Shown here: positions 24,596-34,744 of the stretch, piece after piece
Layout: every line of letters begins with the position of its first letter
Numbering within the stretch: position 1 is the first letter of the stretch
DNA from: Diprion similis
Taxonomy: Eukaryota > Arthropoda > Insecta > Hymenoptera > Diprionidae
Reading direction: 5' to 3'
NCBI RefSeq assembly: GCF_021155765.1
Contig: NC_060106.1
Span: 3,045,501-3,109,500 of the forward strand
Length of the DNA: 64,000 nucleotides
The notes under the pieces: generated by a model
The model's input: the letters and a program-made list of their open reading frames with translations, nothing else
What the model was told of the DNA's origin: nothing
Databases searched by the model: none
Program-made: the position numbers and the translations under genes

Positions 24596-25297
24596 TTATT
24601 TCACCGATTTTACATGTAAGCGTACCGTTATCGTTTCTCCGCGAAAATTAATCAACTCGTCGTCTTGATCGACTATCCGCAGCTGTATATTCTGTATCGA
24701 CTGTACGGCGATTGGGAGGTAAATGATGTTGGCGGGAACTTCAACAATCTTATATCCAGATGGGACGGTGGGGAAAAATTCGTGAATCGTGTGAGCCCGA
24801 CGTCCGTTTATGTACGCCCCGGTGGTTATGTTGCACTCAACGCGCATGGTATTAACTTTCAGTATGGCTACCGGTAATTCGGACTTATGCGTAACGTTCC
24901 GTGCTAGCTCAACCGCTTTAAGCCCCAATAATCGGCCAATGGAATCCTCGGGTTTGAAGTCTACTACTTGATTGCACGTAACTTCATTGTTTAGCTCGTT
25001 GTTGTTGGCCTGCAGACTAAGGGAGATGTCGGAAGGTAGTTCCTTGTGCAGAAAACTTTGAATATCTTCAATTTCGTTGCTGCCTGTGGGTATCGTAATG
25101 ACTGCCCGGCTGTTGTCCGCTCGCTCCAGGTAAAATTTATTACACTTCTCTTGAATATTGGGTATTGAATTGAATGTCATGAACTCGACGAGTCCGAGAA
25201 CATAGTTTTTCGTCGACGATAACTCGATTGGGGGAAAATGTTGAGTCTCCAGCAGGGATGAGGTGCCCGACAGTGTTAACGACAATGATTCCGTCAT
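24596..25297 (-). CDS. Polinton minor capsid protein (PX-like)
   Basis: Predicted 233-aa protein from the ATG at 25297; an upstream open extension to 25372 lacks an ATG. In Polintons the gene beside the protease and major capsid gene is PX, predicted in family studies to be a single jelly-roll penton-type minor capsid protein. The size fits. Hydrophobic stretches alternate with polar ones as in beta-sandwich proteins, and there is no transmembrane helix. A TATAAAAA box at 25327-25334 sits 30 bp before the ATG, inside the end of the protease gene, so this gene probably has its own transcript. The stop codon shares bases with an ATG (TAATG at 24596) that opens a 60-codon frame of unknown value. 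Intact frame. Confidence 0.72.
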   Translation of the reverse strand: MTESLSLTLSGTSSLLETQHFPPIELSSTKNYVLGLVEFMTFNSIPNIQEKCNKFYLERADNSRAVITIPTGSNEIEDIQSFLHKELPSDISLSLQANNNELNNEVTCNQVVDFKPEDSIGRLLGLKAVELARNVTHKSELPVAILKVNTMRVECNITTGAYINGRRAHTIHEFFPTVPSGYKIVEVPANIIYLPIAVQSIQNIQLRIVDQDDELINFRGETITVRLHVKSVK

Positions 25298-25326
25298 GAC
25301 TGATGCTCGCCAATGTGACACCGCTC

Positions 25327-25334
25327 TTTTTATA
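25327..25334 (-). promoter_or_regulatory. TATA box of the PX gene
   Basis: TATAAAAA on the minus strand, 30 bp before the PX ATG at 25297 and overlapping the 3' end of the protease frame. Confidence 0.5.
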
Positions 25335-25695
25335 GCTGCCCGCTGAGAAATTTGAGGCACAAGTGACCACAAATCACAGTATCGTATTCCTGATACCTCT
25401 TATGATTGTGTTTTACGCTACCAACACCGAGATAGTTTATCAAATCCCTAGGTGGTTGCAAATCACCAAAACTATCGAAATACACAACGTGATCACCGTT
25501 TTTCTTATATGCAACCCAATGTGTCCCGGGGCCGTTCTTATCATCAAGATTAATAATTGCGGATTCTCGCTTCTTCGGTCCTGATGATGGTAGACCATTC
25601 CGCATGAAAACGCCGCGAAAATGTGGAATTCTCATATCTTGAGCATATTTGTGTAAATCAACGTTGGTGAGTGCTCGGCGTGGTAGCTTTATTAG
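25330..25695 (-). CDS. Polinton cysteine protease (adenain-like)
   Basis: A maturation protease of the adenain/Ulp1-like C5 type, thought to cleave capsid precursors. The catalytic pattern is visible: His in GTHWVAY, the acidic position in YFDSFG, and the Gln...Cys end of the site in YQEYDTVICGHLC. The frame is open from 25695 to the stop at 25330 (about 121 codons). The first ATG (25635) lies after residues that look like conserved N-terminus (ALTNVDLHKYAQ), so an ATG start would remove part of the protein. The frame instead joins the upstream PLA2 ORF at its A_AAA_AAC TAA end in the -1 register, which suggests synthesis as a frameshift fusion. The 3' end overlaps the PX upstream region. Alternatives are a non-AUG start or splicing. 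Confidence 0.8.
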   Translation of the reverse strand, partial: LIKLPRRALTNVDLHKYAQDMRIPHFRGVFMRNGLPSSGPKKRESAIINLDDKNGPGTHWVAYKKNGDHVVYFDSFGDLQPPRDLINYLGVGSVKHNHKRYQEYDTVICGHLCLKFLSGQL

Positions 25696-25701
25696 TTTTT
25701 T
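25692..25701 (-). promoter_or_regulatory. Probable -1 ribosomal frameshift site
   Basis: The PLA2 frame ends GCA AAA AAC TAA. The heptamer A_AAA_AAC (25701-25695) is in the exact phase of the canonical eukaryotic -1 slippery sequence and is followed at once by the stop. After slippage the next codons (CTA ATA AAG) are in the protease frame. I do not see a strong stem-loop just downstream, which weakens the case. The gypsy element in this window has the same heptamer plus stop at its gag-pol junction. Confidence 0.6.
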
Positions 25702-26522
25702 GCTGGTTGTAAGTACAGACCCATGCTACTGCGGTACGGTCTCAGGTATAATCCCTTGCCCAACGCAATCGCCTCCATTGTTGCATTGTGTTGTTTGGTC
25801 TCACTCAACTGATGTTTGTTGGCGCTAGCCTCGTTGACTGCTTTAGCTATGCCTGCAGCACCACCTGCTAGAGCTCCCGTTGCGCTTAGACCAGCCAAAA
25901 TTGGAATAAGAAGGGGTAGGATGCCGCCAATTTTTTCGGGAACGGGTATAACACGAGGCACACGAACATTCTTCCCTGCCTCACGCGCAGCCGCACGGAC
26001 ACCGGCCAACGCAGACTCGACAGCTTTATGACCTGGTCGCATGGAGGCCTTTGCCGCCCTAATGATAGATTTAAGATTTATTGTCCTCTTCTGCTGTTTA
26101 GTCTTCCCACCCGTTGAGGGGTTTTTCTGTGACTTCGCACCGGCTCCAAGTTTCGACAGCTTCCTTGTTAAACCCATACCGAGTTTAGATTTAGCTTTCA
26201 TGGTGTTGGTGACTCCCCACGCGACAGCTTTTTCACCCACACTAGCGTCCTTGGCTAAAACACGATTCCACGCCTTCTCGGCAAGCACTTTGTCGGCCAG
26301 ATTTCTCGCAGCGATGTCTCGATTCCTTGCATATGCAATGTCGTGATCTTTACATGCAGCGTCCAATGGATTGATACCCGGATCACCGCGTGCCAACCTC
26401 TTGACCAATTTTGTTCCGGGTCCGCAGTACTGATACCCAGGCACGTGCAATTCAACTGGGAGATGATTGATGATTTTGTTTAGCAAACCACCACCGCGTC
26501 TCTTACGTGTGCACGTCTTCAT
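25692..26522 (-). CDS. Polinton virion protein with PLA2 domain
   Basis: Predicted 276-aa protein with a good ATG at 26522. Residues about 20-50 hold a parvovirus-VP1-type phospholipase A2 core: the calcium-loop pattern YCGPGT, then the catalytic helix pattern LDAACKDHD with its His-Asp pair. Next come a basic middle region (Lys/Arg-rich, about residues 95-190), a hydrophobic Gly/Ala/Leu segment around residues 205-235 (IGGILPLLIPILAGLSATGA) that could be membrane-active, and a C-terminus with two GLYLxP motifs. In parvoviruses this domain helps particles leave endosomes; that function is inferred here from the motif. The protein resembles a composite of a PLA2 domain with an adenovirus pVI/pX-like basic and amphipathic tail. 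It probably heads the leftward block. A TATAAATT box lies at 26561-26568, and the gene ends in a frameshift signal leading into the protease. Confidence 0.78.
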   Translation of the reverse strand: MKTCTRKRRGGGLLNKIINHLPVELHVPGYQYCGPGTKLVKRLARGDPGINPLDAACKDHDIAYARNRDIAARNLADKVLAEKAWNRVLAKDASVGEKAVAWGVTNTMKAKSKLGMGLTRKLSKLGAGAKSQKNPSTGGKTKQQKRTINLKSIIRAAKASMRPGHKAVESALAGVRAAAREAGKNVRVPRVIPVPEKIGGILPLLIPILAGLSATGALAGGAAGIAKAVNEASANKHQLSETKQHNATMEAIALGKGLYLRPYRSSMGLYLQPAKN

Positions 26523-26548
26523 AGTCGAACAGCAACTAACGCGAGTTC

Positions 26549-26556
26549 TATAAAAG
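26549..26556 (+). promoter_or_regulatory. TATA box of the rightward (ATPase) block
   Basis: TATAAAAG on the plus strand, 53 bp before the ATPase ATG at 26609. It lies next to an opposite-facing TATA, forming a compact divergent promoter. Confidence 0.5.
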
Positions 26557-26560
26557 GATG

Positions 26561-26568
26561 AATTTATA
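26561..26568 (-). promoter_or_regulatory. TATA box of the leftward (PLA2) block
   Basis: TATAAATT on the minus strand, about 39 bp before the PLA2 ATG at 26522, within 5 bp of the plus-strand TATA box. Confidence 0.45.
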
Positions 26569-26608
26569 TGCGGTCATCTTAGTTCTCGTTTCGCGTTAAC
26601 CGAGCATC

Positions 26609-27311
26609 ATGAGATTTCAAGATCAGACTGACAAACTACCTGTTGCAAATTTCGATAAAATGGTTCGTCGGGGGAGGAAGAGGAAAGAGAAACGTCATGG
26701 AAAATTACTACCAAATACCGTGAGGGCAATTTTTTTGCGGCCCATCGAACTGTGGTAAAACGAACGCTCTCCTCTCTCTAATCACCCATGGCAACGGATT
26801 GAGATTCGAAAATGTCTACGTTTATTCAAAATCCCTCATCCAGCCAAAATATCAATTTTTGTAAAAGTTACTAGAATCCGTGCAGGGTGTGGGATATTTT
26901 CCGTCTGGTGAGAACGATCGGGTTGTCAAACCAGAAGAGGCCCACCCTAACTCTGTTACGATTTTTGACGATGTGGCGTGTGAGAAGCAAGATAATATCA
27001 GAGCTTACTTCAGCATGGGCAGGCATCGCGACGTCGATAGCTTTTATCTTAGTCAAACGTATGCACGTATTCCGAAACACCTGGTGCGTGACAATGCAAA
27101 CTTATTGGTGCTATTTCGACAAGATGAAATGAATCTGAAACATATCTACAACGATCACGTGAACACCGACATGACATATCAACAATTTAAGGACTTATTC
27201 TCGGCATGCTGGAATGACGGTAAATACAGTTTTGTCGTAATTGACAAGGATAGTGAAATCAACGAGGGAAGATACAGGAAGGGATTTGACTGCTTTATAA
27301 GCATAAACTAA
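26609..27311 (+). pseudogene. Polinton packaging ATPase (A32-like), broken
   Basis: This is the FtsK/HerA-superfamily genome-packaging ATPase typical of Polintons, adenovirus-like and NCLDV viruses. Walker A reads GPSNCGKT (about 26740-26765) and Walker B is in VTIFDDV (about 26960-26980). The C-terminal part (27.0-27.3 kb) contains the ARIPKHLVRDNANLLVLF stretch usual for the family. From the ATG at 26609 the frame shifts within the T tract at about 26731-26737, just before Walker A, and a TAA at 26862-26864 interrupts it again. The remaining 3' half is open to 27311. The gene stands first in the rightward block, 42 bp before the next gene. It is not expected to make a working ATPase unless the T-tract change is a sequencing artefact and the stop is tolerated. 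Confidence 0.85.
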
Positions 27312-27353
27312 CGCAAACTCACACAGTTCAATTGTGACGATCAAGTCGGCAAC

Positions 27354-28301
27354 ATGGAGAGTGTCAAGATTCGTAAGCATAGCGATACGCTGAGTGAAAT
27401 ATCGAAAGCAAGCGATGTCATACGTCGGAAGCACAAGATGATCAAGTTGGACAAAGACACGACCGACCAGGTTATGGGAGAGGTGTTCAAGCCCCTCGTA
27501 ACACCGTTGCAAGAATTGGTGGATACTTCGAAGCAGCAGCAGCATATTAAAGAAGAAATTAAAACAGAATCGTCTGATATAGCGATGAAAAAAGAAGAAA
27601 AAGATGATGCGAGTACCGAGGATGGCGAGGATGAGGATGAGGATATGGATGATGAGGAGGATTTCAAGGATGCACACGATAAAACACTGAAATTTGGTGA
27701 AGTTTCCACTACAAGCACACCAGTGAGGAAAACAGTGAATCCCGTGGCACGGTATTTGAAAATGTTCAGCACAAGTAAAAAGAAGGATTTAGATACAGCA
27801 TATGGCGTTCGAAAGTTGATAAACGGTATGATGATTGGTGATTCACAAATTAGTTTCGTCGATAATCTGATCAACGTGGGAGATGAAAGTTACCAGAGTA
27901 CGCCAGGGTTACTCAAATTATTGTTTAAAAAATCACCCGATGCCACGGTTGTGAATGATACGTACAAGAATAATTACATAAAAATTGTAAGGATGACAAA
28001 TGCACATCGGAAACGATACCAAGCCGATGGAAGTCTTCGCGATGATCCAAAAAGTGCAAAGTATAGAAATTTCATTGCACAACATCTTGGCTCGCCGAAA
28101 AAGTCCGGCAAAGGCTTACCCGAATATAAGATTGCGCGAAAGGAGAGGCAAGAAGTGGATTACGTCTACTGAGATGATCCAAATGAAATTGTAGATCGTC
28201 TTCGACTACTTATGGCGTCACAAGCTGCGGGAAATACCAGCCATTCCAATGAAATAGTCGCCATTATTGAAGAGCTGCGGGAAGCTGGAATCATTTATTA
28301 G
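27354..28301 (+). pseudogene. Conserved Polinton protein (PW-like), with stop
   Basis: Begins at an ATG in AACATGG context. The first 272 codons run to a TGA at 28170-28172, after which the same frame stays open for 42 more codons to a TAG at 28299-28301. The continuation is helical and acidic (NEIVDRLRLL... IIEELREAGIIY) and looks like the true C-terminus, so the TGA is probably a nonsense mutation. The protein has a charged N-terminus, a long Glu/Asp-rich stretch (around residues 80-105, EDGEDEDEDMDDEEDF), and a conserved block near residues 160-240 (YGVRKLINGMMIGDSQI, GLLKLLF, NAHRKRY) that I associate with a protein of unknown role found in many insect Polintons. Its place between ATPase and integrase is usual. 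The name PW-like is by synteny. Confidence 0.65.
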
Positions 28302-28347
28302 CGGTAGATCGACATACATTCGTCATTCCTTCGGTGACCACCTAGCG

Positions 28348-28767
28348 ATGAGCATAGATATATTTGGACGACAGTTGGGCCGTGGTGGGGGTAAAAAATT
28401 TATTCGTGGACCTCCAGGCGTCGGATTTAAAATCACTCCCGACAATCAGTACGATTTGGACGGTAAACGATTGTGTAACATAGCCGATCCTCAGCAACCT
28501 AACGATGCTGTTCCCCTGAAAGTTCTAAATAGTTTAAGAGAATCGTACGAACAGCGCATAAAGAGAATCGATGAGATCCTTAAACCGGTGCGCGCGCGTA
28601 ACAGGAGTAATCACGATTACGTAATTGGATTATTGGAGATCGTTCAGAAGCTTCATGCACGAGTAACGTTACTGGAGCAAACCAGCGCGGTATCAGTTTC
28701 GGTCGAGGAACAAAAGCGGTTGGAAGAAGAGTTGAAAAATCGAGCGGCAAAGAGCAAGGAACAATGA
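28348..28767 (+). CDS. Possible fibre-like coiled-coil protein
   Basis: Predicted 139-aa protein from the ATG at 28348 (an open extension to 28267 lacks an ATG). The N-terminal third is Gly-rich with basic residues (GRGGGKKFIRGPPG). A central YDLDGKRLCNIADPQQPNDAV resembles, in pattern, the short repeat that links segments of phage and viral fibre or spike proteins. The C-terminal half has heptad spacing (LNSLRESYEQRIKRIDEIL; VQKLHARVTLLEQ) typical of a trimeric or dimeric coiled coil. I infer a fibre or spike stalk; there is no family name I can give with certainty. The stop overlaps the integrase start as ATGA, suggesting coupled translation or a shared transcript. Intact frame. Confidence 0.5.
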   Translation: MSIDIFGRQLGRGGGKKFIRGPPGVGFKITPDNQYDLDGKRLCNIADPQQPNDAVPLKVLNSLRESYEQRIKRIDEILKPVRARNRSNHDYVIGLLEIVQKLHARVTLLEQTSAVSVSVEEQKRLEEELKNRAAKSKEQ

Positions 28768-29683
28768 AGGTGACAATAGCTGCTGAACTTCACAGACCGG
28801 CTCGACGCAATTATCCGCGCCGATTCGTAGATGTACGCGGACTCGATGAGACCTGGCAAGCAGATTTCGTTGACATGACCGCATATAGCTCGCACAACAA
28901 GGGCTACAAATACATGCTTACAATCATCGACATATTTTCCAAGTACGCGTGGGCGGTACCGATAAAGTCCAAGAGTGGGAAAGATGTGACTACCGCCATG
29001 AAATCCGTACTAACACAGAACCGCATACCAAAGCATCTACACGTCGATCAGGGCAGAGAATTTTACAACAGCGAATTCAAGACACTCATGAAGCGGCACA
29101 ATATCAACATGTATTCGACATTCAGCAATTTCAAGGCGTCTATATGCGAGCGATTTAATCGAACGTTGAAAAATAAAATGTGGAAGCGGTTCACTCTCCG
29201 AGGATCTCACAAGTGGATTGACATTTTGAGCGATCTAATAAAATCATACAACAACACCAAGCATCGCACGATTCGAATGAAGCCGGTAGATGTCAGCACA
29301 GTCAACGAAAAACAACTATATCGAAGCGTTTACAAGCCCCGCCAAATCAAGCGGAGTAATCGGAAGCGGAAATTTAAAGTTGGCGATCGAGTTCGGATCA
29401 GCAAGTACAAAAATGTATTCGAAAAAGGCTATACGCCCACTGGACGACTGAAATATTCACCGTAAGCGAGGTGAAAAATACCAACCCCCCGACGTACAAA
29501 CTTACCGATTATCAAGATCATTCCATCGAAGGAGGCTTCTACGAGGAAGAACTCAGCAAAGTAAAATATCCCGATGGGTACCTGGTGGAGAAAGTATTAC
29601 GCAAACGTGGGAATCAGCTCTATGTGAAGTGGTTGGGATTTGACAATTCACACAACAGTTGGATAAATGAAACAGACATGTAA
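28764..29683 (+). pseudogene. Polinton integrase with chromodomain, frameshifted
   Basis: A retrovirus-type DDE integrase that would insert the element into host DNA. The catalytic triad is visible: Asp in WQADFVDM, Asp in HVDQGREF and Glu in ASICERFNRTL (D,D-35-E type spacing). A basic SH3-like segment follows (RKFKVGDRVRISKYK). The reading frame ends at 29465. The downstream frame (to 29683) continues the same protein with a chromodomain (YLVEKVLRKRGNQLYVKWLG and SWI). The switch needs a one-base frame change near 29435-29445, so the gene is split. The start ATG overlaps the preceding stop (ATGA at 28764-28767). The catalytic core itself is complete. Without the chromodomain the enzyme could lose target preference. 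Confidence 0.88.
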
Positions 29684-30098
29684 CATAATTTCTATGTATT
29701 TTTCAAAATAACAATAAAACATACAGTTATACAAAATATCTCGACAATTCTTTTCCATATGCACTTATATATCATATCCGTAGCAAAAATAATGATACAA
29801 GATATTTTTTCCTTACGGTTAATACACATTTTTATTTTTGGAAACTTTTTTTCATTTCTGTAAAACTTTGTTTCATTTTCGGGAAACTTTTTTTCATTTC
29901 CGGAAAACTTTTTTTACGTGTTAATCAAATGGGGATTTTGTTTTTGGAAAACTTTTTATCATTTCCGGAAAACTTTTTTTCGTTTCTGGAAAACTTTTTT
30001 TCATTTTTGAATAAATAATTTGACAAAGGATCGTCCGAGGTGTCGAACGTAAATATTCGTGGCAGTTTTATACATACAGCTAATCCTATAATTAGTTT
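29684..30098. repeat. Convergent 3' spacer with GGAAAACTTTTTTTCAT minisatellite
   Basis: Between the integrase and the oppositely oriented polymerase. From about 29838 to 30008 a unit of about 20-25 bases, roughly TTTCYGGAAAACTTTTTTTCA, repeats seven or eight times with drift. AATAAA occurs at about 29711. It probably holds the polyadenylation signals of both convergent blocks. Confidence 0.65.
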
Positions 30099-33000
30099 TT
30101 ATGGGGCAGCAGCAAATCCCCAAGGTAAGGTGTCGGTCTGCCCAGGTATCAATTGTCGCTTGTCATCTTGCCAACTCGGAGCCAATTTCTTCTGTACGAT
30201 AGTGCTTACTTGATGTTTTTTGCTACGAATTAGACATTGAGATCGAGCCAATTCCTTGTAAGCCAACAGACAGCGCTTATAATCGTCAAACGTGATGGTG
30301 TTCAGCGTTGAATTTTTGACACCCTTTGCGCGTTTGCTTACTCTCGTACCATCGGCGTCATCCTCGCCCATCGTTGTAAAGGTGTACAGCTTCGCGCGCA
30401 ACCCAATGAACTCTGTCATAATTTTCCCGTTGTTCTCGTCCTTCATTATGCCTAGACGTTTCTTGTTCTTGAGCGGAATACCGTACACATTGTCGGGAGG
30501 GTAGTCCGAGGTGTCAAACATTGAGTCAACATCACGTTTGACGATATCGTAGATGTTGGGTACATTAAATTGGTAAATAAGGCTGTCAGTGTCGGTGTAC
30601 AACAATTTAGCTTTTTTGTCGGGAAAATTCGGCTTTATATATTTGTAATGAAAATCGTACAGAATAATTTTCGAAAGGTCTAAGATCGCCGCACCGATAT
30701 AAATTGGTTTATTAAAGTAAACGTTGACACGATTCATTCCTATAATAACCATATCAGTCTCGAATACGGTACAACTATGAAAGTTTGCCCTAGCGATAAG
30801 CGCTCTCGCACCACCTCTTCCCTCCCATTTTGTAACTAATCTGACATCCGTGTGATTTCGCACATTCTCCATAGTCTTACCAAACACAGCGTTATTCATC
30901 AATTTGTAAAAGTTTGTCTCAAATTCGTTTCTGGACTGTTTGCGCATGTTGGTGTTGAGCGTGATGTAAGGCTCGAGCCATTGAGATTGTGCGAATTTTA
31001 AAACTCTATACACTTTGACTAATTTCAAACCTAAACTCAGACATTGCTTTAAATTTCTATAGTGTAGTATATACTTCCTTTTTGGGGAGAAGGGTGGTGG
31101 CGAGTTTAGGGATTTTACTACCTGGCGGCGTGAAATGTTCCGGACAGAGAGGTAGGTCTTTGTGTTCCTCGTGGAGCTCTGTAGGATAGTCCAAGTCCAC
31201 CTCCAGGATGTAACCGATCGGCGAATCGTCCGGATGGGTTGTTATATCGATAGGATCATGCTCCCACTCGAACGAGTCGATTGGTAAATGTGCACTCATA
31301 GCCGCACCGTGAAGATTATTCACATCGTAATACATAAGATACGATTCCACCTTGTTCGGATCAAAATCTTTGCCCATAAATCTGTTATTGGCGCGAGCGT
31401 GTCGATTAACGCATTGCGCTACGCCACCTCGAATGCCTCTTTTAATAAATAAAGCCATTTCGGGATCACCGAAAAGTTGTAAATTCACCTTTGTGTGTTT
31501 AAGCATCGCGTCAAAAGCAAGCCCCAGCGCCGTGTAGTAGTGCAACGGATCTAAATCGTATGTTTTAAAACAGCTAGCCCGGAAATTTTGGAAAATATCA
31601 GCAAGTAACAAAAAATCAGTCTTTAAATATAAATCGGAGTAGGCCCCCAAAGACTCTAAACGGAATTCTTCCCAAACATTTTTAGCGTGCTCATAATCGG
31701 CGTCTGTGATATTCGAATTGCAGAGGTGCGAGTAGAAATGATTCTCTGCAGGTAATTGGGTTTCGTCGAGTTTCTCCTAACAATCGACGTATTCGTAAGG
31801 GAAAACGCCTTTACGGGTCATCAAGCTGAACTGCGCGTGATTATTGTAAAAGTTACGTGTTATACGTTTATCGGCATCGCCTAAATACGAAGAAAGTTTA
31901 TCAATACTGCTAGCCATAAATCGAAACGAATCGATGAATCTCAAATGCATCATCGTCCCATCAACCTGCTTCGTAAAGGATATATATTTTTCCTTATTTA
32001 TGGGTAGCAGTGTAACCGCTCCGGGAAAAGTTAAAGCTAGGGATTTAATCAAAAAATGTGCATCGTAACCGGACAAATTGTGGAAAACTATTGGGATTGT
32101 ATGCGACTCGTTGAAATTCAAATTACACCGATTATGCGCAGGACCGCGATATTTACCCGTGAAGTGACAATGATCGTGGCACTTTTTCTCCTCCGGGGTA
32201 AACGGCTTTTCGCAGATATGACAATTTTTCGCGCGCATGTGACGATCGCGTTGCACTTGGGTCAGAGACTCCATCGGAATTATATTTTTGATTCGTGACT
32301 CTACTTTAACCGATAAATCTTTAAGCTGCTGCATGAACCAATCTATGCAATCGGTGCCGCGTTTACCATGAAACTCAGATAAGGTCTCATCGTACGCGCA
32401 ATGTACGTAGTATGCTACACTGTGCGGGATATGCTTTTGAATTTCATATGTTTTACGGTTTTGAAATTCGTCTACAGGTTCGGATTCTAATATACATTCG
32501 AGATCGGCGTAAACAACAAACGGGACAGTGCCTTTGTTTTTGAAATTTTTAAACTTCAAATTTAAATCTTCAGATCTTGGAAATTCCATGCGCACTTTAT
32601 TCAACATAATACAGTCCTGCCGATGGCGGTCGTAGTCGTGTTCCACGGCAAAGTGGCACATGCATCTGTCGCATATAAACAGCTGACCATTATAATTAGA
32701 CAATTGTTTGCTAACCAATCGCGAGAGATCTTTGATCCAAGCAAAGTGGAATCTTGGTGTAAATTCGCGGTTCATATCATGCTCGGCACAATTACTACTT
32801 TCAAGCATTAGAAGATGAATCGTGTCAACGTTTGCGCTATGCAAATTTTTACTCAAATAAATTGGCACGATGACGCTTTTTGCGGATTTTGCATGGTGTG
32901 AAAAGGTTTCGGATTCTATTCCATATACATTGATTTGCAAATTATTTAATTTCTCAAACTTTTCCACATCGTGCAGTGTAGCGGGAAATTTGATACCTGT

Positions 33001-33876
33001 ACAGTCGAACTCTAAAATATGCCGACGATAATGATGCACCCTGTCAGCGTTGTTGTTGGCCGGATGGAGGGCTGCAGCTGTGGCCCAGAGAAGACATCTT
33101 TCGTCGTCGTTTTGTACGTTAACCACCGCCTTTTTGCGCTGAATGTCCTCCGGTAGCGTTACGAATGTTGAAGTCCCTGCGGCGAGAGGCTGGTACCGGT
33201 TGACGTTTACAGCAATATTGAGAATCTCAATCATACTCCAGCCGGAATCACGCTGTTCGAAATCTTCAACCTTAATGAGCAGTTTGTTCTTAGTCTCCGC
33301 GAACCAACCGTCTATATCACTGGAGGGGAGGATCGTCACGTTGGTTGTATTGAAGCTTTTGACTACCGCGGCGACCCCCTCGTGCTTCACGTTTTCAAAT
33401 TTACACGTCAGTATGACGTTGACCTTCACATTTCCCTCATCACGCTGCACCAGCTTCAATTTTTCGACGGTAATCCGCTGCGCGTCACTCAGAAAGGCAT
33501 CCAAATCCTTATGGCCAAGATTGGTCACAATGCCAGTGCGAATCCGGTTAGCAAAAGCACTATCAACATCATCCCACTGTACACCCGCAGAACTGCCAAT
33601 ATTGCCCCCTATCACCAAGCCGTGCTGCCGCTGTTGCTGCTGGATCTTTGCCACCCAGGATTGTATGAGTGAGATCTTATGTTGAATTTGCTGTTTCGCC
33701 CTCACACTCATTCTCGGCTGTTGTAGAATATCTTGCAAAACTTTTATATTTGCCACTCCAATACCGATCCAATGATTAAAGACATCGTGATTTCCTTCTC
33801 CGGGAGTTTGCTTGCGCAACAAATTGTACGCCTCCCCCATCTGCTCGACGAGTCCCATGTATGCTTCGGCGGCCAT
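30099..33876 (-). pseudogene. Polinton DNA polymerase B, interrupted
   Basis: Protein-primed family-B DNA polymerase, the replicase of the element, starting at the ATG at 33876. Order of motifs: a long N-terminal domain (about residues 1-430); exonuclease I YADLE (about residue 455); a Cys/His-rich DHCHFTGKYRG segment (about 570); exonuclease II SGYDAHF (about 600); exonuclease III YSDLYLKTD; polymerase motif A YYDVNNLHG (near 31320); motif B NNAVFGK (near 30890); motif C YTDTDS (near 30590). Two lesions are visible: an in-frame TAG at 31777-31779, and a one-base frame change near 31070-31090 inside an A/G-rich run, after which the frame continues to 30099. All catalytic residues survive in the text, so decay is recent. 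It is a separate leftward unit with its own upstream region. Confidence 0.92.
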
Positions 33877-34744
33877 GACTTTGACGTTGGTGACGATGAT
33901 ATTCTGAACTTTTAACTTTCACGGGTTGTGTAAGACTGACGAGCCTGCAATGGATGTGCTGTCCTTGTGCCGAAGGATCTTGAGGGGGGGGGGGTCTCCG
34001 CGTTCTGCAGCAGCTGCAGCCTCCAAGATAAAAATTGTAGTCAACCACGTCTTAGCCTGCATACGCCCATCCCTCCCCTATCAGTGAAAAAGATAAAACG
34101 TTGAAGATACCCTGTAGGAGAATCGGCTGACGAAAAGCGGCTTCGACCGGCATAGAGATGAATTCTGATCCCTAGACTCTTGACCGGGTGATTTATGTTT
34201 ATGGGATCTGACGAAAAGGACTGGAGAAAAGTCACATGTGCAACCTATCTAGTAGGGAAAAATCACTTGAGGAAAGGCGGGCAGTGCAGATCCATGTTAC
34301 AAAGTTTCACGATGTTTGACTGGAAAACCTTCCGAGAAGAGTTTTTCGGTCAAAGTGTGTTGAGAAAATTTTTCCGGCCACACATTTCGTGATAATGAAG
34401 ATGATTTTATGGATTACTTCGGGGAGTAAAATCATGTATTACAAAAATTACACAATTATTTATCATATATTTTCACACAAATGAAATTCATAATATTTAC
34501 ATTTATTTCACAAAAACGGATAAAAGTTATGAAGATATGTGTATAATTGTAATGAATCCAATAATAATCTTATTACATATAACATTTTAATTCTATGTAT
34601 GCGCTAGGATGTAATTACAATCAGTTCTATTTTTTCTAAATATGTAAATAATTTTATTGAATACTGCATTCTAATTATATGTATCAGCGAGGATGTAATT
34701 GTTGTAAATTCTATTGGTATTTTCAAACATATTGCCTACATTTT
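33877..34744. other. Noncoding stretch upstream of polymerase gene
   Basis: Contains a G-rich run at about 33984-33993 and an AT-rich part (34390-34740) with two related units of about 85 bp, TCTATGTATGCGCTAGGATG near 34590 and TATATGTATCAGCGAGGATG near 34675. It probably combines the polymerase promoter and the 3' end of the next gene. Small ORFs on both strands are not supported. Confidence 0.5.

Noticed and set aside
24414..24596. 60-codon ORF starting at the PX stop (TAATG)
   Set aside because: No recognisable content, and it overlaps the capsid leader in another frame. It is kept only as a remark under PX.
27195..27874. 160-177 aa minus-strand ORFs opposite the ATPase and PW-like genes
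   Set aside because: Antisense shadows of the real genes. Their Ser/Phe-rich composition mirrors the acidic coding strand.
33143..33685. 180-aa plus-strand ORF opposite DNA polymerase
   Set aside because: Antisense shadow of the polymerase N-terminal domain.
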